The position numbers and the translations under genes are program-made. 64,000 nt of DNA from Rheinheimera pleomorphica (lineage in GTDB: Bacteria; Pseudomonadota; Gammaproteobacteria; Enterobacterales; Alteromonadaceae): NCBI RefSeq assembly GCF_011634895.1, contig NZ_SIRR01000025.1, positions 124,001 to 188,000 of the forward strand, given 5' to 3'. Below the pieces are notes generated by a model, which saw only the letters and a list, made by a program, of their open reading frames with translations, did not search any database and was not told where the DNA came from. Every line of letters starts with the position of its first letter. Position 1 is the stretch's first letter. Positions 27,923 through 37,453 of the stretch are shown piece by piece.

Positions 27923-28531
27923 ATGCTTGGATGGCAACCTATTTGCTATAAAGCCATTGGCTTGGGGCTAATACTTTCTGTGTTAACAACAAATGTGGAG
28001 GCTGGTGTGTTTGGTTGGTTAAGAGGAACGGAAATTCAGTGGTCACCGGAAATACACGGGATTGTTACGGAAAATGGTATCCCCGTTACAGGCTTGAAAG
28101 TAGTACGCGAGCTTCACTATGAAGACGACAAATTTAGCGACAACACAGTTACCGATCATGAAGGCCGCTTTACTTTTTCACGTAAAACCCTAAGAACGCG
28201 CCGCGTATTATTTGATTACAGTATCTACTTGTTTTTATCAGTCGCTGATCATCCAACTACGGGTGAGAAAAACCGTTTTTTTGATATCCGTTGGGGTAAC
28301 CGACTGGATGGCAAAGCATTGAATTTATTGATGTCAGATATGCAGTGTGAACTGACAGCTGAAGCGAAAGACTTTAGTCTCAAAAACCTAGAAGCCCCTG
28401 ACAGCGCAGCGCCTTGGTTTAGCGCAAAATGTACGTTTACTCATGCCGATACAGCACTTTATTCGGATGAGGAAATTGAAGCCCAGATGCAGGAATTAGA
28501 CAGGATCATTGATAAACAAGAAGGAATTTAG
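27923..28531 (+). CDS. Exported partner of lipase (DUF6795/carboxypeptidase-regulatory-like)
   Basis: A 202-residue protein with an N-terminal hydrophobic signal (YKAIGLGLILSVLTTNVEA). The domain IHGIVTENGIPVTGLKVVRE followed by TDHEGRFTFSRK has the form of a carboxypeptidase-regulatory-like beta sandwich, resembling DUF6795. Two cysteines (MQCEL and AKCTF) could form a disulphide in the periplasm. It is 3 bases upstream of a lipase gene and shares its promoter. Being exported and strictly adjacent, it could be a periplasmic inhibitor or a chaperone of the lipase; both are inferences. Confidence 0.7.
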   Translation: MLGWQPICYKAIGLGLILSVLTTNVEAGVFGWLRGTEIQWSPEIHGIVTENGIPVTGLKVVRELHYEDDKFSDNTVTDHEGRFTFSRKTLRTRRVLFDYSIYLFLSVADHPTTGEKNRFFDIRWGNRLDGKALNLLMSDMQCELTAEAKDFSLKNLEAPDSAAPWFSAKCTFTHADTALYSDEEIEAQMQELDRIIDKQEGI

Positions 28532-28534
28532 AAT

Positions 28535-29698
28535 ATGCAAAAAACTCTCCCACCAGCCACGGCTGTTTGGTTAGCTCAAACGCCTTACGATGTTAGAGAA
28601 GTTAAAGCAGGTCAAAATTTCAATCCCACGGCTAAGCAGTTAACGCGTTTTTTTGATTTCAGCCAAACTGGCGGTGTTATACATGCTACGTCTGGTACTG
28701 TTCTATCGACGATTTTTAACCGTAGCACTGGTTTTGCAGTAGTTGGAAAGGGCAAAGATCGGTTCACTGGTGATGTTGCTTTAGGGATTAGAGGAACTAA
28801 ATTTACAAGTGCCCGAGACTGGTTTAGTAACGCCAATGCCAGTTTAGCTACCGCCGACAATAACAGTGTGGTGCATTCCGGGTTTCAAAAAGTGTTTAGG
28901 AGTATGCAGCCAGCGCTGGAAAAACAGTTGGCTCCGCTACTGAATACAAACAGCAATGGCGTAGTACATTGCGCAGGCCACAGCTTAGGTGGCGCATTAG
29001 CCAGCCTTGCAGCTATTTGGATTAAACAGCGTTTTGGTAATCGTGTAGCGCTATATACCTATGGTGCACCACGAGTAGGGTTAAACGATTTTGCGCTTAA
29101 ATCATCCGGCAGTATTGATAAAATATATCGCTGCCTGCATGGAGATGATCCAGTACCTATGGTGCCGGTGTGGCCGTTTTATCACGCGCCGCTAAATGGC
29201 AGTAGCGTACTGTTAACGGCAGCAACTGGTATTAATATCTCCTCGCACTCAATGATGGAAAACCCTGGCTATGTAACTACGTCTCGCGGCCAATGGGAAG
29301 ATCTGCAACGGCGGGGAGATACCATTAAAGCAGTGCGTTTGGCTTACGAACGTCGCTTTGAATGCAGTTTTAGTACCCACTGGCAGGAGCGGTTAAGCCA
29401 TGCCTTGATAACCTTATTAAAAGATGCAGGTATGTTGGCTGCAGTTTCGGTGCAAATGACCATTGGTGGCATTATGACATTTTATGATCACCTTGCCGCC
29501 ACGATTGAAAAAGTGGCGCTTATGTCGCCGCAATTTGAAACACAGGTAATGGGCTTACTTGGCCATATGCTTGTGTTTGCAGGTAAAGTAACGACTACGA
29601 TTACCGAACTCAGCGCTCGCTTTATTCGATGGGTATTTAACATTACGCTGAATGCCATGTACAACGTAGCCCGAAAAGCGATTGAAATGGTAAGCTAA
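28535..29698 (+). CDS. Class 3 lipase with C-terminal hydrophobic helices
   Basis: A 387-residue alpha/beta hydrolase of the lipase class 3 family. The nucleophile elbow is CAGHSLGGALASL (Ser150), the acid is probably in HGDDPVP (Asp204 or 205) and the histidine His217 or His238. IRGTKFTSARDW near 85-96 matches the oxyanion-side strand. There is no signal peptide. After residue 290 come amphipathic or hydrophobic helices (AGMLAAVSVQMTIGGIM, MGLLGHMLVFAGKV) that could insert in membranes. A lipase without a signal peptide beside an exported partner and two membrane proteins resembles a Tle-type antibacterial effector; no VgrG, Hcp or PAAR gene is in the window. Confidence 0.85.
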   Translation: MQKTLPPATAVWLAQTPYDVREVKAGQNFNPTAKQLTRFFDFSQTGGVIHATSGTVLSTIFNRSTGFAVVGKGKDRFTGDVALGIRGTKFTSARDWFSNANASLATADNNSVVHSGFQKVFRSMQPALEKQLAPLLNTNSNGVVHCAGHSLGGALASLAAIWIKQRFGNRVALYTYGAPRVGLNDFALKSSGSIDKIYRCLHGDDPVPMVPVWPFYHAPLNGSSVLLTAATGINISSHSMMENPGYVTTSRGQWEDLQRRGDTIKAVRLAYERRFECSFSTHWQERLSHALITLLKDAGMLAAVSVQMTIGGIMTFYDHLAATIEKVALMSPQFETQVMGLLGHMLVFAGKVTTTITELSARFIRWVFNITLNAMYNVARKAIEMVS

Positions 29699-29710
29699 GG
29701 TTATTCATTT

Positions 29711-30208
29711 ATGAGGCTGGTTAGTATTATGCTGTACCAGCCAGGGCTATATGGTATGGACACCCTGACACTGCTTAATATTATTCCTTATACCTTTTTA
29801 AACCCCATCATCCTGCTGGCGTATATGCTGGCTTTTTCCGAAGACAGCATCTTACGCTATCTGAAACTTAATGCTTTTCACGATGTAGGCGGAAATTCGC
29901 AACGCATCAACCTGAGACTGTATGCCATGTTCTGCGCTATAGCCTGCAGTACGTTTATCGGCTTTAAAATTCTGGTATTGCAGCCTTTGGCCCCGGCGCC
30001 ATTAACAGCGCTGGAGATAACGCTGGTGCAACCGGGCTGGAGCTGGCTATTCGCCTATATTGTAACGGCATTGACGTTAGCTGCGTTAACATCACGCCAT
30101 GGCCTGGAAAGCAACGTCGGCGGTTTTATTTTTGCCCCCTTTATCCTGATAGCAATCCTATTGTTGTTAATAAATCACGTGCAGTGGCTATTAGCGAGGG
30201 TGATCTGA
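29711..30208 (+). CDS. Small polytopic membrane protein A of the lipase locus
   Basis: A 165-residue protein with about four membrane helices (NIIPYTFLNPIILLAYMLAF, MFCAIACSTFIGFKILVL, WSWLFAYIVTALTLAAL, FIFAPFILIAILLLLIN). It lies 12 bases after the lipase and its stop overlaps the start of the next membrane gene in TGATG. An ATG 15 codons in (AGGG upstream) is an equally possible start. The family is not recognised. Immunity to the lipase or a membrane anchor is inferred from position. Confidence 0.65.
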   Translation: MRLVSIMLYQPGLYGMDTLTLLNIIPYTFLNPIILLAYMLAFSEDSILRYLKLNAFHDVGGNSQRINLRLYAMFCAIACSTFIGFKILVLQPLAPAPLTALEITLVQPGWSWLFAYIVTALTLAALTSRHGLESNVGGFIFAPFILIAILLLLINHVQWLLARVI

Positions 30209-30678
30209 TGGCGCTAAACGTTAGCTGGTGGATGTATGTCCTTAATGCGTTCAGCCCTTTTTTGGCACTCATCATGTTGGCACATTTAAAATCAGAGCAG
30301 CAAAAAGAGACAGGCAGCAACACAGTGTCGACTAATGCCGCTGAGCCTCTGCCTCCTTTGGCATCGGCCTTTGCCGGTATACTTACGCAGGTGATTATGG
30401 CCGGCTTTCTCTATGCCTTCTGGCTCGCAGCACATTGGCTGATATTCTGGTTGTTAAATAAGCCTTGGCATCTTGATGCTTATTTTTACAAACCTGCGCA
30501 GCTGGCTTATTGGTTTCCTTATTTGTTTGGGCTGTATTTAGTGTTTTACAGCACGATTATTGCGCCACAACATAGCGCAATGCGGATTAAAGCCGTGTTC
30601 AACACAATACATTATTTGGGCTTTGGTGCTTCGTTTTATATGGTGTTTGTTACCTATTTGAAGTGGCTGATAAGGTAA
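30208..30678 (+). CDS. Small polytopic membrane protein B of the lipase locus
   Basis: A 156-residue protein with four predicted helices (MYVLNAFSPFLALIMLAHL, ILTQVIMAGFLYAFWLAAHW, FPYLFGLYLVFYSTII, GFGASFYMVFVTYL). The ATG at 30208 overlaps the preceding stop and has GAGGG upstream; a GTG eight codons earlier is the alternative. It resembles its neighbour in size and helix count, though the sequences differ. Function unknown; it closes the locus before rlmJ. Confidence 0.65.
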   Translation: MALNVSWWMYVLNAFSPFLALIMLAHLKSEQQKETGSNTVSTNAAEPLPPLASAFAGILTQVIMAGFLYAFWLAAHWLIFWLLNKPWHLDAYFYKPAQLAYWFPYLFGLYLVFYSTIIAPQHSAMRIKAVFNTIHYLGFGASFYMVFVTYLKWLIR

Positions 30679-30747
30679 AACAGCTTGTTTTTTTCTGCCT
30701 GCGCAGTATGCTGGCGGCCTTTAAATTTGCCGCTACAGGCCTTGTTT

Positions 30748-31584
30748 ATGCTCAGTTACCGTCACAGTTTTCATGCCGGCAATCATGCCGATGTTATTAA
30801 GCATCTGGTGCAGGTGGCTATTCTGGATTACCTGCTGCAAAAAGATAAACCTTTTTGCTATCACGACAGCCACGCCGGCGCCGGTTTGTACAGCCTGCTG
30901 GGCGAGCAGGCGCAAAAAACCAGCGAATATCAGACCGGTATTGGCAAACTGTGGCAGTATCAGGCAATAAGCCCGGCACTGGCGCACTATATCGACGTGG
31001 TTAAACAGCTTAACCCGGATGGCGAGCTGGCGTTTTACCCTGGCTCGCCGAAAATAGCCGCGCTGATGCTGCGCGCAACTGACAGTATTCAGGCCAGTGA
31101 GCTGCACCCGACAGACTACCCTATTCTGGCCAGCCAGTTTGCCCGCCGCCGTCATAGCCGCATTGAAAACATGGATGCCTGGGCCGGTTTTAAAGCCATG
31201 CTACCGCCGCTGCATAAGCGTGGCTTAGTGCTGATAGACCCACCCTACGAGCTGAAAACCGAATACCAGGATGTGGTTGCCGGTTTACAAAGCGCTTATC
31301 AGCGCTTTCCACAGGCGACCTATGCCATCTGGTATCCGGTTATCGAGCGTGCAGCGGTAGAGGCATTTGTCAGCGCTATTGTCGCTACCGGCATTAAAGA
31401 TATGCTGCGCATTGAATATTGCCCGCTGCCCGACAGCAGCGGTTTTGGTATGACCGGCAGCGGCATGCTGGTGGTTAATCCGCCTTATACGCTGGCAAAA
31501 CACATGCAGCAGGCCCTTGAGGAGTTAAACCCATTGTTAAGTGCAACAGGGGAATTTCAGGTGCACCAGCTGGTGCCAGAGTAA
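30748..31584 (+). CDS. rlmJ: 23S rRNA (adenine2030-N6)-methyltransferase
   Basis: A 278-residue SAM-dependent enzyme. It starts MLSYRHSFHAGNHADVIKH, the typical RlmJ N-terminus, so the ATG at 30748 is chosen over an upstream in-frame ATG. HDSHAGAGLYSL is the SAM motif I and LVLIDPPYELKTEY the catalytic DPPY motif. Length is normal for RlmJ. It precedes the S1/P1 nuclease gene by 3 bases. Confidence 0.96.
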   Translation: MLSYRHSFHAGNHADVIKHLVQVAILDYLLQKDKPFCYHDSHAGAGLYSLLGEQAQKTSEYQTGIGKLWQYQAISPALAHYIDVVKQLNPDGELAFYPGSPKIAALMLRATDSIQASELHPTDYPILASQFARRRHSRIENMDAWAGFKAMLPPLHKRGLVLIDPPYELKTEYQDVVAGLQSAYQRFPQATYAIWYPVIERAAVEAFVSAIVATGIKDMLRIEYCPLPDSSGFGMTGSGMLVVNPPYTLAKHMQQALEELNPLLSATGEFQVHQLVPE

Positions 31585-31587
31585 CTT

Positions 31588-32364
31588 ATGCGCGCGCTAC
31601 TGCTTGTCATATTGTTTATCGCCAGTTCAAAGGTGCAGGCATTTAGCCAAAGCGGCCATCAGCTTATTTGCACTATGGCCTATCAGCTGATAAGCGACAC
31701 AAGCCGCAGTCAGCTGGACAAACTGGTGGCAAAAACGCCTTATCCACACTTTAACCATAGCTGCAGCTGGGCTGATGAAGTGCGCTCTGATGCTGAATTC
31801 AGCTTTGCATCCACGCTGCATTATGTAAATTTCCCGCGCGATAAACAGCAGGTAACAGCGGCGGATTGTCCGGCGCACGGCTGCATACTTAGCGGCATTG
31901 CACAAATGCAGCAGCGGCTAAACCAGAATAAGACTGACTGGCAGGCGCTGTTATTTCTGGTGCATTTTATCGGCGATTTACATCAGCCGTTGCATGTCAG
32001 CTTTGCCGATGATTTAGGCGGCAACCGCACAGCGGTGTATTTTTTCGGCCTGCCAAACAACCTGCATGGCGTCTGGGATTTTGCCCTGCTAAAACAACTC
32101 AGTTACGAAGCAGACCGCCAGCAGGCCAACGCGCTGCTACAACGTATCAGCGTGACACAGCAACAGCAATGGCGCCGGGGCGATGTGCTCAGCTGGGCGA
32201 ACGAGTCTGCCCGCCTTACTCTGCAGATCTATCAGGGCTACACGCCGGGTATGTTAATTGACGACAGCTATGTACAACGTCATCAGGCCGTACTGGAACA
32301 ACGGATACAACAGGCTGCCGTGCGTTTAGCCATGTTGCTGGATCAGTTATTTACTGCCAACTGA
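31588..32364 (+). CDS. Secreted S1/P1-type nuclease
   Basis: A 258-residue exported zinc nuclease with a signal peptide (MRALLLVILFIASSKVQA). The mature protein begins FSQSGHQLICTMAY; the zinc ligands expected in the family are visible as the N-terminal GH, HSCSWADEVRSD, LHYVNFP, FIGDLHQPLHVSFADDLGGN and NLHGVWD. The usual first residue of the mature enzyme is Trp; here it would be Phe, as in several bacterial members. It degrades single-stranded nucleic acid in the periplasm or outside the cell. Confidence 0.9.
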   Translation: MRALLLVILFIASSKVQAFSQSGHQLICTMAYQLISDTSRSQLDKLVAKTPYPHFNHSCSWADEVRSDAEFSFASTLHYVNFPRDKQQVTAADCPAHGCILSGIAQMQQRLNQNKTDWQALLFLVHFIGDLHQPLHVSFADDLGGNRTAVYFFGLPNNLHGVWDFALLKQLSYEADRQQANALLQRISVTQQQQWRRGDVLSWANESARLTLQIYQGYTPGMLIDDSYVQRHQAVLEQRIQQAAVRLAMLLDQLFTAN

Positions 32365-32400
32365 CAAGCTAAGCTTTCGAAGACATCCAGCTGTAACGCA

Positions 32401-32946
32401 TTAACGGATCCAGCCTTTGCTGATCTGACGGAAGCTATCAGTGCCGCAGCGCTCCAGCCATTCAAAGGCCAGCATTTCTTTGCTGATAATATAAGCACCA
32501 CACTGCTGCATCCGGCTGAGCGCCAGCTGCTTATTTTGTTCAGTACGCGAGCCTACGGCCTCAGCAACCACAAATACCTGATAGCCCAGATTAAGTAAAT
32601 CCAGTACCGATTGCAGTACACAAACATGCGCCTCAGTGCCAATAACCACCAGCTGTTTGCGCTCTGCGCAGGCTAACTGGCTGGCGATATGCGGCTCCTT
32701 TAACGCACTAAAATGCATTTTTTGTAGCATAGCGCCAGTCGGTATCAGTTCAGCCAATGCCGACAGCGTAGGCCCCAGGCCTTGTGGATACTGCTCTGTC
32801 GCCCACACCGGCACATCCAGCTGTAATGCCACCTGCAACACCCAGGCGGCGGCCTGCTCTACCGTTTTACTGTCAAAAATAGCCGGTGCCAGCTTTTGCT
32901 GCATATCAATCAGTAACACCTGTGACTGTGCGGCCTGTAGTAGCAT
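32401..32946 (-). CDS. Isochorismatase-like cysteine hydrolase (YcaC-like)
   Basis: A 181-residue hydrolase with the family triad Asp14 (LLIDMQQKL), Lys76 (LQKMHFSAL) and Cys109 (GTEAHVCVL), plus a cis-peptide region VIGTEAHV. YcaC-type enzymes act on unknown amide or ester substrates. A CAGGAG site precedes the ATG and the gene follows dnaE2 by only 17 bases, so it may be read with the SOS mutasome operon. Exact substrate unknown. Confidence 0.88.
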   Translation of the reverse strand: MLLQAAQSQVLLIDMQQKLAPAIFDSKTVEQAAAWVLQVALQLDVPVWATEQYPQGLGPTLSALAELIPTGAMLQKMHFSALKEPHIASQLACAERKQLVVIGTEAHVCVLQSVLDLLNLGYQVFVVAEAVGSRTEQNKQLALSRMQQCGAYIISKEMLAFEWLERCGTDSFRQISKGWIR

Positions 32947-32963
32947 GGCGACTCCTGTTTCGG

Positions 32964-35900
32964 TTAGTGAAAATTGCGGGATGACAAACTAAGTTCAGCC
33001 AAAAGTGGCGATAAGTCAACCAGCTTACCGGCGATAATATGGCTTACCTCGCCTTCGCGCTCTAAAATACCGTCTACCTGTAAAATCTGTGCGGTTAAAA
33101 ACGGTTTTTGCTGTGCCTGTGCCGTGGCCAGCCACACCACCACATTAGCCGTGCCGGTTTCATCTTCCAACGACATAAAGGTGACGCCGGCAGCCGTACC
33201 GGGGCGCTGGCGCAGTGTCACCAGGCCGGACACCCGCACCGGGCTTCTATGCCGTACTTGCGCCAGAGCCGCCACTGGCACGCTGCGTGGCAACTTATTG
33301 GCCCGGCGCAGCAGTGCCAGCGGATGTTGCGTCAGGCTAAGGCCGGTGGCGGCATAATCCTCCACGATATTCGCCAGTTCATCCGGTGCCGCTAAATATG
33401 CTGCGGCTTTTTCGGCCACCTCCGATTCTGGCGCGGCAGCAAACAGCGGCAGGCTATGCTGGCTGTCCAGCAATTGCCAGCGGCTGTTATAGCGATCGCC
33501 ACTGATAGCACTAAGCGCATTGGCGCTGGCCAGTGCCTGTAAATCACGATGGTTAAGGCCACTTTGCCTCAGCTGCTGTATATCGGCATAGCCCTGCACC
33601 GGTCGCAGTTGCAACAACAATTCAGCCCCGGCACGGCTTAAACCTTTTATCTGGCGTAAACCCAGCCGTATCGCCTGGCCCTGCTGCGCCAGGCTGTAAT
33701 CCCATTCGGACTGGTTAACACAAACCGGTAATACCGTCACCCCGTGGCGCCTGGCATCCTGCAGCAACTGCGATGGTGTATAAAAGCCCATTGGCTGGCT
33801 ATTTAATAACGCGGTACAAAAAGCGGCCGGATAATAATGCTTCAGATAAGCCGATACATACGCCAGTACGGCAAAACTGGCCGAATGCGACTCAGGAAAG
33901 CCGTATTCGCCAAAGCCACATATTTGCTGATAAATGCGTTCGGCAAACGCCTGCGCATAGCCGCGGCTTTGCATACCATCAATCAGCTTGTGTTTAAACT
34001 GCAATAACTCACCGGTTTTCTTCCAGCTGGCCATGGCCCGGCGCAGCTGATCCGCCTCGCCACCACTAAAACCGGCAGCCACCATCGCCAGCGCTATCAC
34101 CTGCTCCTGAAATATAGGCACCCCTAAGGTGCGGCCCAGCACGCCTTTTACCGCTTCAGACGGATACGCTACCGCTTCCAAACCATCCCGCCGTTTTAAA
34201 TAAGGGTGTACCATATCACCCTGAATAGGCCCCGGCCGCACTATGGCAATTTGCACCACCAAATCGTAATAATTATTTGGCTTTAGCCTGGGCAGCATAC
34301 TCATTTGTGCCCGTGACTCTATTTGAAATACGCCTATGGTATCGGCCTTTTGTATCATCTGATATACCGCAGCATCGTCGCCCTGCGCACAGATACCGGC
34401 AATACTCAGCTCAAGTTGATGTTGTTGTTTTAACAAGGCAAAGCATTTGCGAATCGCCGTCAACATACCCAGCGCCAGCACATCCACCTTTAGCAGCGCC
34501 AGGGTTTCTAAATCATCCTTATCCCATTGGATCACGGTTCTGTCGGCCATGGCAGCGTTTTCTACCGGTACCAGCTCATATAAAGGGCCGCTGGAGATGA
34601 CAAAGCCGCCGACATGCTGCGACAAATGCCGGGGAAAACCGCGCAGCTGCTCAACCAGGCTAATAAGCTGCTGCGTCGTCTTACTTTCAGCGGCCAGCCC
34701 CAGCGCTTGTAACTGCTGCTGCCAGCTTAACGCCGGGTCACGCCGCTGAATGTTTTTTAACATAAAATCCAGCTGGCTTAGCGGCAAGCCCAGTGCTTTA
34801 CCCACATCACGAAAAGCGCTTTTAAAGCGATAGCTAATTACTGTCGCCGCCAGTGCGGCGCGCTCCCGGCCGTATTTTTGATACAGATACTGAATAACTT
34901 CTTCGCGCCGCTCGTGTTCAAAATCGACATCAATATCCGGTGGCTCTTTGCGCTCACGCGATAAAAACCGTTCAAACAGCAGCTGTACTTTTTCCGGGTC
35001 AACAGCGGTGATCTGCAGGCAATAACACACCACTGAATTGGCCGCCGATCCGCGGCCCTGATACAAAATGCCGCGGCGTTGGGCAAACTGCACCAGATCG
35101 TAAATAGTCAGAAAAAAATATTCGTACTTCAGCTCGCTAATCAACGCCATTTCTTTATCAATCAGCGCCTGCACTTTAGCGGGCACACCGGTGGCAAAGC
35201 GCAGTTTAGCGCCCTCAGCAACCAACCTGGCCAGATAGCTGGCCGCCGTTTCGCCGTCAGGTACCAGCTCGCTGGGATACTGGTATTTCAGTTCATCCAG
35301 CGAAAAACTGCAGCCCCTGGCAATGCTACAACTTTGCTCCAGCCAGGCGGGTTGAAACAGTCTGGCCAGTTTAGCCAAAGGCCTCAGTGCTCGTTCTGCA
35401 TTGCTCAGCAGCTGCCGGCCCATTTGTGCTATCGGCACGCCCGCTTTAATGGCGCTGACACAATGCTGCAACGCCAGCCGCTGCGGACTATGCATCAGCA
35501 CAGCACCACAGGCTACCGGTGTTAACTGATATTGCTGCGCCAACTGCAGACAATAAGCCTGCAAGGCTGCCTCGTTATGATTAAGCTCACGGCGCATGGC
35601 CAGCCATAAGCGGCGGCTGTGATATTTTTGCAGCCAGCTGGCCCAGTGCGCATCGCTGTCGCTATCGCCACTGGGCAGCCACAACAACAAACAATGGTTC
35701 ACAGACATCAGGTCCCACTCGGTAAGCTGATACTGGCCTTTGCTGCTACGGCGCCGGGCGTTAGTAATAATGCGGCACAATTCGGCATAGGCGGCTTTAT
35801 CCGGGCACAGCAGCACCAGTTGCAAGTTATCCAGCTGAAAATAGCTGCCCACTATCAACTTTATATTAAGCTGGTGTTCGTTAATTTGCCGGTAAGCCCG

Positions 35901-36044
35901 CACTATGCCGGCCACTGAACATTCATCAGTCAGTGCCAGCGCATCATAACCCAGTTCGGCGGCTTGCTGTATCAACTCTTCCGGACTGGATGCGCCCTGC
36001 AAAAAGCTAAAATAACTCTGAGAAAACAATTCCGCGTAGGCCAT
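32964..36044 (-). CDS. dnaE2: Error-prone DNA polymerase DnaE2 (ImuC)
   Basis: A 1026-residue C-family polymerase alpha subunit of the mutagenic type. The N-terminus (YAELFSQSYFSFLQGASSP) is the PHP domain, PPDIDVDFEHERREEVIQYL carries catalytic aspartates, and the C-terminus has an OB-fold (VRVSGLVTLRQRPGTAAGVTF). It is about 130 residues shorter than replicative DnaE. It is the third gene of imuA-imuB-dnaE2, the SOS-induced translesion cassette, with an 11-base gap to imuB. Confidence 0.96.
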   Translation of the reverse strand: MAYAELFSQSYFSFLQGASSPEELIQQAAELGYDALALTDECSVAGIVRAYRQINEHQLNIKLIVGSYFQLDNLQLVLLCPDKAAYAELCRIITNARRRSSKGQYQLTEWDLMSVNHCLLLWLPSGDSDSDAHWASWLQKYHSRRLWLAMRRELNHNEAALQAYCLQLAQQYQLTPVACGAVLMHSPQRLALQHCVSAIKAGVPIAQMGRQLLSNAERALRPLAKLARLFQPAWLEQSCSIARGCSFSLDELKYQYPSELVPDGETAASYLARLVAEGAKLRFATGVPAKVQALIDKEMALISELKYEYFFLTIYDLVQFAQRRGILYQGRGSAANSVVCYCLQITAVDPEKVQLLFERFLSRERKEPPDIDVDFEHERREEVIQYLYQKYGRERAALAATVISYRFKSAFRDVGKALGLPLSQLDFMLKNIQRRDPALSWQQQLQALGLAAESKTTQQLISLVEQLRGFPRHLSQHVGGFVISSGPLYELVPVENAAMADRTVIQWDKDDLETLALLKVDVLALGMLTAIRKCFALLKQQHQLELSIAGICAQGDDAAVYQMIQKADTIGVFQIESRAQMSMLPRLKPNNYYDLVVQIAIVRPGPIQGDMVHPYLKRRDGLEAVAYPSEAVKGVLGRTLGVPIFQEQVIALAMVAAGFSGGEADQLRRAMASWKKTGELLQFKHKLIDGMQSRGYAQAFAERIYQQICGFGEYGFPESHSASFAVLAYVSAYLKHYYPAAFCTALLNSQPMGFYTPSQLLQDARRHGVTVLPVCVNQSEWDYSLAQQGQAIRLGLRQIKGLSRAGAELLLQLRPVQGYADIQQLRQSGLNHRDLQALASANALSAISGDRYNSRWQLLDSQHSLPLFAAAPESEVAEKAAAYLAAPDELANIVEDYAATGLSLTQHPLALLRRANKLPRSVPVAALAQVRHRSPVRVSGLVTLRQRPGTAAGVTFMSLEDETGTANVVVWLATAQAQQKPFLTAQILQVDGILEREGEVSHIIAGKLVDLSPLLAELSLSSRNFH

Positions 36045-36054
36045 CGCTTAAGCC

Positions 36055-37452
36055 TTAACTGAACAGGCCATGCACAAACCAGCCTTGCTGCACCGTGCGA
36101 TACAACCATAACCACTGGCCTTTGCTGTTACGGCCAATAAAGTAATCACGCTGCTGCTGCAGTGCCCAACCGTCGGGACAAAGCCGCTCCGGGCCGCAGC
36201 TGATCTCCACAGCTTCAGTTAATGGCCGGGCTGTCGGCAGCAAAAACGCCGGCCGTAGCGCTAAAGCTTTAATACCGGGCCTGCCGTGTAACAAAGGTAA
36301 AGGCTGGCTACTGGCCTGTTCAGGCAAGTGCTGATTTTGCAACATCAGGCCACTGACAGCCTGTTTACCCAAACGGGCTTGCAATACCGACACCAATTGC
36401 AAAGCTGATAACGCCGCTGTCACCGGCTGAAACAAACCGCCAGTTTGCGCTTGCTGTGGGCTAAAGCGGGTAACGTCCAGTTTCAGCCCGGCGACCGGCT
36501 CCGCCAGCTGCAGACGTTGTAACTGCAACTGACATAAGGTTAACCAGTTAGCCGCTCGATACTCGCCCTGGGCCGAGCAGACACTGACGCCCTGCTGTGG
36601 CGTCTTACCACGAAAGAATAATGTCAGCTGCAATTGATAACATAACGCGTTCATCTGCTGTAACTGGTGTTCCAGCTGCTCTAGCAGTTGTTTTAGCGGT
36701 GTTGCCAGCACAGCGGTATTGCTGATGTCGTACAACAACTCAACATAGCGGCTAAAACCGGGCGCACTTTGGATGTACTGCAAGGCATGATAAAAGTCGC
36801 CACGCAGCCGGCCAAGGTAACTGAGCAGGCTGGCATCAAAGCGCCGCGCCAATTCGGCCTGCGATAAGGCTAACAACTGCCCCAGCTGAGTAATACCCAG
36901 GCGCTGTAATTGTTGCTGAATCTCGCAACTTAGCTCAGTAAAACGCAAGGGGCTGCGTTTAAGGGCGCCGCTAAGCACCGCCGGATCAGCCGTTACTAAG
37001 TTTAATTGCTGCCGCGCCAGACACTGTGCAGCCAGCGCAGTCGTGCCGCAGGCGTAGTAATAACGATACGGCAACACATCCAGCTGCTGCTTAAGCACCT
37101 GCCAGTAGCCACTTAACCCCTGATGCAGGCTAAGCATATTACACAGACGTAAATACAGACCATCCGGCGGGTCCAGTGCGATATCGGCCGTTACCTGATA
37201 CAACTGCTGGGCCAGGCTGTGCAAAATATCCTGCTGTCGCTCTGCTTGATAGGGTATCAGCTGCAGGTTATGGCACAGCGCTGCCGCACTGCCCAATGCC
37301 ATATTCAGCTCTACCCCGGCTTGCTCTGCCGCGATATTAAGCTGCACAATACGATGCAGCTCGTTTACAACAGCCAGTGGCAGCCTGGTTTCATGGCGAC
37401 TTAAGCTGTCAGGCAATAAAGCCGGAAACTGTAAATACAGATATAAGGCCAT
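36055..37452 (-). CDS. imuB: ImuB, Y-family polymerase-like mutasome protein
   Basis: A 465-residue protein with the Y-family polymerase fold but without the catalytic acidic residues of active polymerases, as in ImuB. It starts MALYLYLQFPALLPDSL. The C-terminal half has a QPLPLLHGRPGIKAL segment that may be the beta-clamp-binding motif, and it ends in QQGWFVHGLFS, typical of ImuB. It bridges the clamp, ImuA and DnaE2. The ATG follows the imuA stop by 1 base. Confidence 0.93.
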   Translation of the reverse strand: MALYLYLQFPALLPDSLSRHETRLPLAVVNELHRIVQLNIAAEQAGVELNMALGSAAALCHNLQLIPYQAERQQDILHSLAQQLYQVTADIALDPPDGLYLRLCNMLSLHQGLSGYWQVLKQQLDVLPYRYYYACGTTALAAQCLARQQLNLVTADPAVLSGALKRSPLRFTELSCEIQQQLQRLGITQLGQLLALSQAELARRFDASLLSYLGRLRGDFYHALQYIQSAPGFSRYVELLYDISNTAVLATPLKQLLEQLEHQLQQMNALCYQLQLTLFFRGKTPQQGVSVCSAQGEYRAANWLTLCQLQLQRLQLAEPVAGLKLDVTRFSPQQAQTGGLFQPVTAALSALQLVSVLQARLGKQAVSGLMLQNQHLPEQASSQPLPLLHGRPGIKALALRPAFLLPTARPLTEAVEISCGPERLCPDGWALQQQRDYFIGRNSKGQWLWLYRTVQQGWFVHGLFS

Positions 37453-37453
37453 A

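Noticed and set aside
32974..33357. A plus-strand open frame of 127 codons opposite dnaE2
   Set aside because: Shadow of a clear dnaE2 gene with no start signal.
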